NCBI GenBank assembly: GCA_963663735.2
Contig: CAXXHN010000002.1
Span: 744,001-808,000, forward strand
DNA length: 64,000 nucleotides
Origin: G963663735 sp963663735
GTDB taxonomy: Bacteria > Acidobacteriota > UBA6911 > RPQK01 > JAPXNP01
Direction of reading: 5' to 3'
The position numbers were made by a program, and so were the translations under genes. Positions 18,501 to 24,930 of the stretch are shown in pieces (within the stretch, counting starts at the first letter, position 1; each line of letters starts with the position of its first letter). The notes beneath the pieces were generated by a model. It was not told the origin of the DNA. It was given only the letters and a program-made list of their open reading frames with translations, and made no database searches.

Positions 18501-19029
18501 CATGGTCCTGGAGCTCCAGGTAAAAATTACCCGGCCCGAACATCTCCTGGAAATCCGCGGCTTCCTTACGCGCCGCATCCCATTTTTTCTGGATGATCAG
18601 TTGGGGCACGATCCCCTGTATACATGCTGACAGGCATATCAAGCCTTCCGTGTGTTTTGCCAGCAGGGATTTATCAATTCTGGGCCTGTAATAGAAACCT
18701 TCCAGGTAACCAAGGGAGACAAGTTTTACCAGGTTGTGGTATCCGGTTTTATCTCTGGCAAGCAGGATCAGGTGATTAGCGCTGGCGGAGCCGCCGCTTT
18801 TCAGCTTTCGTCCATTCCTTGCCACGTAAACTTCACAACCGATAATCGGCTTAATTCCGGCTTTCTGAGCAGTGTCATGAAATTGAACAGCTCCAAACAT
18901 GTTCCCATGGTCAGTCAGCGCGATAGCCGTCATTTCCTGTTTTTTTGCCTCCGCTATGAGGTCTTTGATTCGGTTCGCCCCATCCAGAAGGCTGAAGTGA
19001 CTATGAAGGTGAAGATGGCAGAAATTCAT
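15553..19029 (-). CDS. dnaE: DNA polymerase III subunit alpha (DnaE)
   Basis: Replicative C-family polymerase of 1158 aa. The N-terminal PHP domain begins HLHLHSHFSLLDGANR and continues ALTDHGNMFGAVQFH. The catalytic core has GRGSAAGSLVSY and the acidic motif PPDIDIDF that binds Mg2+. The fingers and beta-binding regions follow, then an OB-fold near residue 960 (ITIGGMIAKVEKKQTRKG). There is no internal exonuclease domain, so it is the DnaE rather than the PolC type. Length matches E. coli DnaE. It is followed by accA 121 bases downstream and preceded by guaA. Confidence 0.97.
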   Translation of the reverse strand: MNFCHLHLHSHFSLLDGANRIKDLIAEAKKQEMTAIALTDHGNMFGAVQFHDTAQKAGIKPIIGCEVYVARNGRKLKSGGSASANHLILLARDKTGYHNLVKLVSLGYLEGFYYRPRIDKSLLAKHTEGLICLSACIQGIVPQLIIQKKWDAARKEAADFQEMFGPGNFYLELQDHGLEEQAVANEGLIRLAKELDIPLVATNDCHYLKRKHSKSHDALLCIQTGKMVSDTNRMSYKTDEFYLKSYEEMQALFSEVPEALSNTMEIAGKCNFTFGPTKNIFPIFDFPEGYTVDTYFEKVSRDGFENRKKHLLKLQKEGRLQHSMEEYEERLAMEIKIIQELQFSAYFLVVWDFMDHARKIGVPVGPGRGSAAGSLVSYTMGITDVDPLAYGLLFERFLNPERVNPPDIDIDFCMLRRNEVIEYVTQRYGRENVSHIITFGSMKAKQVVRDVGRVLEFEYAAADKVAKMIPSDLGTTLADSLANVKELKDLTRENKEIRELFETALDLEGLARHSSTHAAGIVIAPQPLIDLVPLHKDEKKNEISTQYQMSDLERLGLMKMDFLGLATLTVLSQVLEQVRDLHGQNIVLEDLPLDDPETFELFCEGNTAGVFQFESSGMRDILRRLHPSRIEDLIALNALYRPGPIKGGMIDEFIRRRHGEVEVTYDLPELEEILKETYGVIVYQEQVMQIASRLANFTLGGADLLRRAMGKKKKEAMDDQRKRFMDGSAEKGINAAKAKGIFDLMEKFAGYGFNKSHSTAYALLAYQTAYLKAHFPVQFMAAVLTNELSKSDSKMVQYMEEAREMNIKVLPPDINKSGVYFLGTREGEIIFGLSALKNAGENAVTEIVEARKKEGPFRDLFHFCETVDLRKVNRRVIEALIKAGAFDSLGEKRKSLFEAINHAIDRGQKAQRDKLTGQQGLFTDLAVAAGQESMPEPLPDLGEWGKKELLFFEKEVLGYYLTGHPMEQYRDELRSFSRYRASDLDSRLDQKEITIGGMIAKVEKKQTRKGATMAIMQLEDLSGSIEVVIWPNNYEQSRTILDSDNPVLVKGKLEVDGRGETKLIAMEISDLISRWKEGIKKAIVRIPLDKIDTPLIDHFDALVRRFPGNSLLEFELYGHSGGSVSVSPREELKINAIPEFVNSVEKLFGSKSCILEAK

Positions 19030-19130
19030 ATCGTACTTTATAAAATTGTCTAGCTTAACAATATGTTAATAACAAGGAGTTGATCCGGTTTCCCAACGAT
19101 TATTTTCGTGGTTTACTTCTTTCCCCGTGT

Positions 19131-20669
19131 CTATTCCCATTCAATTGTTGAAGGTGGTTTTGAACTGATGTCATACACAACCCTGTTCACGCCCCGGACT
19201 TCATTGACAATCCTGTTCGAGATCACGGCCAGCAGTTCATAAGGCAACTGAGCCCAGTCCGCTGTCATTCCATCCATACTCTGGACAATCCTCAGGGCAA
19301 TAACATTCTCATAGGTTCTTCCGTCTCCCATCACTCCGACGCTTTTAACGGGCAGCAGTACAGCAAAAGACTGCCAGACCTGTGAGTAATATCCGGATGA
19401 TTTCATTTCCTGGTGGACAACGTCGTCAGCCTCCCGCAGGACTTGCAGTCTTTCCCTGGTAACCTCTCCGACAATCCTGACCGCGAGGCCCGGCCCTGGA
19501 AAGGGCTGTCTCATAATAAAACCTTCATCAAGGCCCAGTTCCCGGCCGACTTCCCTGACTTCATCCTTGAACAGCTCCCTCAACGGTTCCACCAGCTTGA
19601 GATTCATTTTTTCAGGGAGGCCTCCAACATTATGGTGACTTTTTATTACTGCTGAAGGGCCTTTTACCGAAACTGATTCAATGACATCGGGGTAGAGGGT
19701 TCCCTGTACCAGGAATGTGATATCACCAATACGCCTGCCTTCTTCTTCAAAAACCTTTATGAATTCATTTCCGATGACTTTCCGCTTTTTTTCCGGATCC
19801 AGCACTCCCTCAAGAGGATCTAAAAACCTGTCGGTGGCATCCACACCGATGACATTTAAATGCAGGTTTTCAGTGCATGTTTTAAGCACATTTTTAAATT
19901 CATTTTTCCTGAGCAGCCCGTTATCTACAAAGATGCAGGTCAGGCGGTCTCCTATTGCCTTGCCCACAAGCACGGCTGCGACAGTGGAATCAACGCCGCC
20001 TGAAAGCCCGCACACGACCCTGGCATCCAGCCCTACTTGCTGCTGAATTGAGGCGACAGCCTGGTCTACGAAAGAGGATAGAGTCCAGTCCCCACGGCAA
20101 TTGCAAATCCGGAAAAGAAAATTATCAAGGATTTCCTTCCCTTGCGGGGTATGCACTACCTCAGGATGAAACTGTAGTCCGTATATCTTTTTTTCCTGGA
20201 ATGCCATAGCTGCCATGGCTGATGAGGTAGACGCGGTCTCTTTGAAACCATCCGGAAGGGAGACAATGCTATCCCCATGACTCATCCAAGCCTTTATCTG
20301 GGAAGGCAGTTCCGCGAATAGTTCCGAACCTGACTGACTTACCAGGGCTTTTCCATACTCATGCCGGTCAGACCTGAGAACTTTACCGCCAAGGTGATGT
20401 ACCAGCAAGTGCATCCCGTAGCAGATCCCAAGGATGGGGCCTGTGAAATTGAAAATACCCGGATCAGGATGCGGAGCATCCTTTTCGAATACTGAGCTGG
20501 GGCCACCTGAAAGAATGAGGCCGGCAGGCTCTCTCTCCTTGATGGTTTCCCATGGAGTATTGAACGGAAGAATCTCCGAATACACCCGTGATTCCCTTAT
20601 GCGCCGGGCAATTAACTGAGTATACTGAGACCCGAAGTCCAGTACTAATACGGTTTCTCTCTTCTGCAT
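19131..20669 (-). CDS. guaA: GMP synthase (glutamine-hydrolysing)
   Basis: Converts XMP to GMP using glutamine and ATP. The N-terminal class I glutamine amidotransferase domain shows the nucleophile Cys in ILGICYGMHLL and the His-Glu part in GLQFHPEVVHT. The ATP-pyrophosphatase domain has the PP-loop GLSGGVDSTVAAVL. The C-terminal dimerisation domain ends in the conserved SSKPPSTIEWE. Length (512 aa) is typical. A Shine-Dalgarno (AGGGG) precedes the ATG, and a 10-bp-arm inverted repeat lies directly before it. Confidence 0.97.
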   Translation of the reverse strand: MQKRETVLVLDFGSQYTQLIARRIRESRVYSEILPFNTPWETIKEREPAGLILSGGPSSVFEKDAPHPDPGIFNFTGPILGICYGMHLLVHHLGGKVLRSDRHEYGKALVSQSGSELFAELPSQIKAWMSHGDSIVSLPDGFKETASTSSAMAAMAFQEKKIYGLQFHPEVVHTPQGKEILDNFLFRICNCRGDWTLSSFVDQAVASIQQQVGLDARVVCGLSGGVDSTVAAVLVGKAIGDRLTCIFVDNGLLRKNEFKNVLKTCTENLHLNVIGVDATDRFLDPLEGVLDPEKKRKVIGNEFIKVFEEEGRRIGDITFLVQGTLYPDVIESVSVKGPSAVIKSHHNVGGLPEKMNLKLVEPLRELFKDEVREVGRELGLDEGFIMRQPFPGPGLAVRIVGEVTRERLQVLREADDVVHQEMKSSGYYSQVWQSFAVLLPVKSVGVMGDGRTYENVIALRIVQSMDGMTADWAQLPYELLAVISNRIVNEVRGVNRVVYDISSKPPSTIEWE

Positions 20670-20678
20670 AAAATCCCC

Positions 20679-20701
20679 TTAATTTATTGATAATAAATTA
20701 A
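20679..20701. promoter_or_regulatory. Inverted repeat in the guaA leader
   Basis: TTAATTTATT (20679-20688) and AATAAATTAA (20692-20701) are perfect reverse complements around GAT. On the minus strand the element ends 9 bases before the guaA start, next to the ribosome-binding site AGGGG. It could be an operator or a hairpin that affects ribosome access. Being A/T only, it could also arise by chance. Confidence 0.4.
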
Positions 20702-21022
20702 ATAAAGTGTCGTATAGGTTCAGGGAAACCACTGTTCATGAACTTTCAATTTTAGCATGTATTCATGACAGTTGATGTGGAAACGATATCCTATTTCCCT
20801 CATCTTTGATGGGATTAATAATCCTTCTCTTCCAAATTCGATCAATACAGTTGTTTAGCGGGAAAAGAATAAATTTTCATTGGAGACATTTTCAGGCAGG
20901 GAATGGAACCAGGAGAGTCATGTCCGGTCAGATCCAGACAGGTCAGAAAGAATGGCAAGATTTTTCTGTACAGACATTCTTTCAGGGACTGCGTGTCATC
21001 CTGAAGCTGTAAAGTAGGCAGA
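20702..21022. other. Intergenic region between divergent guaA and uppP
   Basis: About 320 bases that must hold promoters for both genes. A 68-codon frame at 20806-21012 (plus) has no recognisable domain, and I regard it as chance. No clear sigma-70 pair stands out apart from the AT-rich guaA side. Confidence 0.5.
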
Positions 21023-21853
21023 ATGGATCAGGTTTGGCAGGCAATATTATTGGGAACTTTGCAGGGAATAACGGAATTTCTTCCGATCAGCAGTTCAGCT
21101 CATTTAATTTTACTTCCCTGGCTGGCTGGCTGGGAGTCGCTTGGCATTCTCTTTGATGTATTTCTTCACGCCGGGACCATGCTGGCTGTGATTTTTTATT
21201 TTCGCCTTGAGATTTGTGACCTGTTCCGGGAAGTGATCGATTTATTCAGGCCCTCGAAAAGAGGAGAAAAGATCCGGCACAACCTGGTCCCTGTCTTAAT
21301 TATCGGTACAATTCCGGCAGGCATAGCTGCACTGATTTTCAGGGATATGATAGAAGAGTATGTCAGGACGCCGATTGTTACTGTTGTCACCCTTTCTTTG
21401 TTCGGGCTTTTACTCTGGTGGGCGGACCGGACCGGAGAAAAAAGCAAGGCATTCAGCCAGATCGGATGGAAACAGGGCCTGTTAGTGGGAATAGCCCAGG
21501 CGATCGCTCTGATACCAGGGGTAAGCCGATCCGGAATCACGATCACCATGGCTCTGTTTCTTGGTTTTTCTCGTAAGGATTCTGCCCGATTTTCTTTTCT
21601 CCTTTCCTTGCCCATACTGGTACTTGCAACCTGCAAGGGCGCACTTGAATTGTTTACAAATCCTGAATCATCTCCTGCTGCTGCGGCTTCGCTCGCGACC
21701 GGGATGATTGTGTCCTTTGTTTCCGGATTCCTGTGCATCAAGTTTTTTCTCAGGTATCTGGAAAAGCAGAGTTTTGTCCCTTTTATACTCTACCGGCTGT
21801 TACTGGCAGGCCTGATCCTCGTCATTTTTCTGATTCAACCTGATCTAGTGTGA
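21023..21853 (+). CDS. uppP: Undecaprenyl-diphosphatase UppP (BacA)
   Basis: Integral membrane phosphatase that recycles undecaprenyl pyrophosphate to the monophosphate carrier used for peptidoglycan and other surface polymers. Loss or excess alters bacitracin sensitivity in known bacteria. Both family motifs are present: LQGITEFLPISSSAHLIL at the N terminus, with the catalytic Glu and Ser-rich stretch, and PGVSRSGITITMALFLGFSR near residue 165, with the conserved Arg. Length (276 aa) and a multi-helix hydrophobic pattern fit. It is followed by an exported protein gene about 100 bases downstream on the same strand. Confidence 0.96.
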   Translation: MDQVWQAILLGTLQGITEFLPISSSAHLILLPWLAGWESLGILFDVFLHAGTMLAVIFYFRLEICDLFREVIDLFRPSKRGEKIRHNLVPVLIIGTIPAGIAALIFRDMIEEYVRTPIVTVVTLSLFGLLLWWADRTGEKSKAFSQIGWKQGLLVGIAQAIALIPGVSRSGITITMALFLGFSRKDSARFSFLLSLPILVLATCKGALELFTNPESSPAAAASLATGMIVSFVSGFLCIKFFLRYLEKQSFVPFILYRLLLAGLILVIFLIQPDLV

Positions 21854-21953
21854 ATCTTGCCCGGTTAATCCGGATTTATCCATTAAATACTTCTCTTTTT
21901 TTCTTGTGTCCGGGTTTATAATTTTATATACGGCCGTTATACGGGATGGAAAT

Positions 21954-22655
21954 ATGAGCAGGATAAAGGCATTTTTAGAATATTTGCTTGTTTTTATACT
22001 GGTGATCCTGTTAACACCATCTGCTTCGGATTGTCTGGCTGATGATGAAGAACAGGAAGGATCTCCTGAATCGGTTCAGGCGGATAAGCAGGTGTCTCCA
22101 GCCATTTTGTATAATTCCCGGCTCCGATCCTACTTTTTTAAGGAATACAGGGAACGGTATTATCTAGACCGCGATCAGCTTATTGTATCCCGAACTTCTA
22201 TTGAAAACTGGGTTGATCTGCAGATTGCCTACCATACAAAAATAATTGCTGAAAAACTGGACGCTCTCAAAGTATCTTATGATCTTGGCAACCAGTTACT
22301 GCTGCGCCTGGAACAAGAACCGGAAAGAACTGACATACGGAGGGAGGCACGGCTTTTTTTAAAGGCTTTCAAGGAAGAAACGAAAAGCCTGAGAGTAAAG
22401 ATAGGTTTCATGGCATCGGGGCTTGATTCAAAACCGAACGATACTTCCCAGAACTACTCGGTGGAGAAAAATTCAGTCGGCAGCAGGATGAACATGGTCA
22501 AAGGAGAACTGAATGAGGCAGAGAGGCTGATCAGGAATTATTTCCTTGAACCCACCCATACCGTGGATGTCAGTGACCTGGATGAAAATAATATGATGAT
22601 TCGGCTGTACCGGGTCGAAAAAATACTGGAAAGCCTCGAAAAAACTGAATTGTAA
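21954..22655 (+). CDS. Exported alpha-helical protein of unknown function
   Basis: I do not recognise this family. The protein (233 aa from the ATG at 21954) has an N-terminal signal-like segment (EYLLVFILVILLTPSASDCLA) and then an acidic stretch DDEEQE. The remaining 190 residues are charged and look mainly helical, rich in Glu, Arg and Lys (for example SRTSIENWVDLQIAYHTKI and KAFKEETKSLRVKIG). There is no Cys pair, no lipobox and no enzyme motif. The start at 21954 is preceded by GGGATGGA, and the frame is open to 21906. It is likely periplasmic. Co-orientation with uppP suggests, but does not show, a link to the envelope. Confidence 0.72.
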   Translation: MSRIKAFLEYLLVFILVILLTPSASDCLADDEEQEGSPESVQADKQVSPAILYNSRLRSYFFKEYRERYYLDRDQLIVSRTSIENWVDLQIAYHTKIIAEKLDALKVSYDLGNQLLLRLEQEPERTDIRREARLFLKAFKEETKSLRVKIGFMASGLDSKPNDTSQNYSVEKNSVGSRMNMVKGELNEAERLIRNYFLEPTHTVDVSDLDENNMMIRLYRVEKILESLEKTEL

Positions 22656-22737
22656 TAGGGGCTGTCACTCCCCGCTCTAAAGCCTGAAGCTGTTTTCAGA
22701 GACTGGGCAAAGAAAAGATCTACCGAGGACGCCTTGA

Positions 22738-22794
22738 CAACTCCCGGGGGAACCTGAGAAAAATTATTCTTCCAGGCGTGTCCCCCGGGTGTTG
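22738..22794. repeat. Large stem-loop between convergent genes
   Basis: CAACTCCCGGGGGA (22738-22751) pairs with TCCCCCGGGTGTTG (22781-22794) with a single mismatch. Inside the loop CCTGAGAA and TTCTTCCAGG can form a second stem. It sits between the ends of the exported-protein gene and cimA. The stem is strong, but there is no T-run on either strand. Confidence 0.55.
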
Positions 22795-22800
22795 ATGATT

Positions 22801-24363
22801 CTAATTATAGTCAAAAACCAACCGGTAGAGAAGGCTGTCAATAATGGCAATCCAGCTGGCTTCGATCACGTTGGAAGACACCCCAACCGTTGTCCAGGAT
22901 GATTTGCCATCTGTTGATTCGATAAGGACTCGCACCTTTGCCGCGGTGCCGTCTTTGGAGCCCAGAACTCGTACTTTATAGTCAACCAGGTGGATTTCAA
23001 GAATTTCGGGGTAAAACCGGCCTAGGGCTTTTTTTACTGCCAGGTCAAGAGCGTTAACCGGACCATTTCCTTCTGATGCCGTATGTTCAACTTCATCGCC
23101 TACGCAGACCTTCACCGTTGCTTCACTTAAAAAATCACCATTGTTCATCTGGTCTACAATCATACGGAACCCTTTAACCTGGAAAGGTTCAACCAGTCCC
23201 CTGGTGAAATGATTGACCAGAAGCTTAAAACTGGCTTCAGCACCTTCAAACTGGTAACCCTCGTATTCCATGGCCTTAATATGTTTTAACAGGGGAGAGA
23301 GGTCCAGTTTCTCCGGATCAAAATCACCCAGCTCCCGAATCTTATATATCAGGTTGCTTTTGCCGGACAGGTCGGAAACCAGAACTCTCCTGCTGTTTCC
23401 AACTAATTCCGGGGAAATATGCTCATAAGTCCGGTTGTCTTTTAAAATGGCGCTGACGTGGATCCCCCCTTTGTGGGCAAAAGCGCTTTTACCGGCATAG
23501 GGAAGGGTATTGGGCAGTCTGACGTTTGCAGTTTCACTAACGAAGAACGCCAAGGTAGATAATTCCTCAAGTTTCTTTCTACCTACCGTATGCCGGTCCA
23601 TTTTTAGTTCCAGGTTGGGGATGATTGAAGTCAGGTTAGCGTTGCCAACCCTTTCTCCATAACCGTTTATTGTGCCCTGGACCATGGTCGCACCTGAATC
23701 CACGGAAGCAAGAGAATTGGCGACGGCCAGTTCACTGTCATTGTGTGTATGAATGCCTACCTGTCGGAAAAAGGACAGGACCTGGGTGGTAGCTTTACTT
23801 ATCAGAGAGGGCAGACTACCCCCATTTGTGTCGCAAAGCACTATCCAGTCGGCTCCTGCTTCACTGGCAACTCTTGTTACCTGCAGGGCATAATCCGGAT
23901 TCATCTTGAAGCCGTCAAAAAAATGTTCAGCATCAAACACAACTTCTCGCCCCTTGCTTTTAAGATATTCAATGCTCTCCGCTACTATTTGCAGATTCTG
24001 TTCAAGGGTGATTTGGAGAGCTTGTTGGACATGAAAATCCCAGGTTTTGCCGACAATCGTGACAACGGGAGTTTCCGCATCCAGAAGCGCCAGGATATTG
24101 GGATCTGTATCTACTGGATTTTTCCAGTGCCGTGTGCTTCCGAAAGCTGCGATTTTCGAATTTTTCCAGGTCATCCTGGAAGCCTGGGCGAAGAATTCCG
24201 CATCCTTGGGATTGGAACCAGGCCATCCTCCTTCAATATAGTGGATTCCAAATTCATCCAGTTTTTCAGCTATATGAAGTTTATCCCGAACCCCCAGGGC
24301 GATATTCTCTGCCTGGGTTCCGTCCCTTAATGTACAGTCATAGATAAATACCTGTTCAGCCAT
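22801..24363 (-). CDS. cimA: (R)-citramalate synthase (CimA type)
   Basis: Member of the isopropylmalate/homocitrate/citramalate synthase family. The N-terminal HMGL-like TIM barrel shows DCTLRDGTQAENIALGVRDK, YIEGGWPGSNPKD and metal-binding HTHNDSELAVANS. NGYGERVGNANL and GKSAFAHKGGIHVSA follow, and the C terminus is a LeuA-type allosteric domain. The GGWPGSNPKD form and the 520-aa length match the CimA subfamily, which condenses pyruvate with acetyl-CoA to citramalate as a threonine-independent route to 2-oxobutyrate and isoleucine. 2-Isopropylmalate synthase is the main alternative, but the motif set favours CimA. The gene is single, convergent with the exported-protein gene. Confidence 0.9.
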   Translation of the reverse strand: MAEQVFIYDCTLRDGTQAENIALGVRDKLHIAEKLDEFGIHYIEGGWPGSNPKDAEFFAQASRMTWKNSKIAAFGSTRHWKNPVDTDPNILALLDAETPVVTIVGKTWDFHVQQALQITLEQNLQIVAESIEYLKSKGREVVFDAEHFFDGFKMNPDYALQVTRVASEAGADWIVLCDTNGGSLPSLISKATTQVLSFFRQVGIHTHNDSELAVANSLASVDSGATMVQGTINGYGERVGNANLTSIIPNLELKMDRHTVGRKKLEELSTLAFFVSETANVRLPNTLPYAGKSAFAHKGGIHVSAILKDNRTYEHISPELVGNSRRVLVSDLSGKSNLIYKIRELGDFDPEKLDLSPLLKHIKAMEYEGYQFEGAEASFKLLVNHFTRGLVEPFQVKGFRMIVDQMNNGDFLSEATVKVCVGDEVEHTASEGNGPVNALDLAVKKALGRFYPEILEIHLVDYKVRVLGSKDGTAAKVRVLIESTDGKSSWTTVGVSSNVIEASWIAIIDSLLYRLVFDYN

Positions 24364-24637
24364 ATCTTCTCCATCTCAGCAATTTTTCAGGCGTTAAATA
24401 ACGCTGTTAATTTACTTAACCTTATTTGAAAGGCAAAAACCAGTTCTCTTTTGCCGCCTGCCAGGAAGGATTGTATTTGCCTTCTGTAACCGGCTGTCAT
24501 TCCTGACATTTACTAAACTCCCGTTTTTTTGATTCTCTGGTTAATGGAATACTTACCGCAGGTAAACAACTCAGCTGTCGCTGTTTGAAAAGATTTCCGG
24601 GCTTGTTTGTCTGCGGATGAATTCGATTAGCTCAGAA

Positions 24638-24760
24638 TCACGCCGCAAAGCCCGTCAGGGCAATGATGCAGGAGATAATGATAATAATGTTGGCAAAAGA
24701 CACTAATCCCTTCAATGATTCAGAAATTTTAGTTTTTCGGGAGGTTATTCTCTGTATCAT
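24638..24760 (-). CDS. Possible small membrane protein (40 aa)
   Basis: Reading from ATG 24760, the frame encodes a basic N-terminal half (MIQRITSRKTKISESLKG) and a hydrophobic C-terminal helix (FANIIIIISCIIALTGFAA). This is the shape of a tail-anchored small protein. The frame is open to ATG 24907, but the extra residues look random. A weak GAAAGAG lies upstream. It may be chance. Support is only the charge/hydrophobicity pattern and the otherwise long empty gap. Confidence 0.22.
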   Translation of the reverse strand: MIQRITSRKTKISESLKGLVSFANIIIIISCIIALTGFAA

Positions 24761-24785
24761 GGGATTAATCTCTTTCAGATCTGTA

Positions 24786-24803
24786 ATTCTATGATGATAG
24801 AAT
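24786..24803. promoter_or_regulatory. Inverted repeat upstream of glnD
   Basis: ATTCTAT (24786-24792) and ATAGAAT (24797-24803) form a perfect inverted repeat around GATG. It directly overlaps the AT-rich AATATAAAAT that could serve as a -10 region for glnD, and it lies about 130 bases before the glnD start. It is a candidate operator. Confidence 0.33.
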
Positions 24804-24930
24804 ATAAAATTCAACTTTTTCCTGATTCCATTAACAGGGGGTACCGGTAAAGCTGGTTCTCGAACCGGACCAATCCAGGAGAAGGTAACGTCATAAACCG
24901 AATACATAACAACCAGGCTGATCTCTGATT

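Larger units (their letters stand above)
24364..24930. other. Intergenic region between divergent cimA and glnD
   Basis: A 567-base gap. It contains a weak candidate small membrane protein gene (24638-24760, minus) and a 7-bp-arm inverted repeat (24786-24803) overlapping an AT-rich, promoter-like stretch ahead of glnD. TGTCATTCCTGACA near 24505 can form a small hairpin. I see no tRNA or known leader element here. Confidence 0.5.

Noticed and set aside
20806..21012. 68-codon frame between guaA and uppP
   Set aside because: No domain, no good ribosome-binding site, and unusual composition (QIQTGQKEWQDF). Likely chance.
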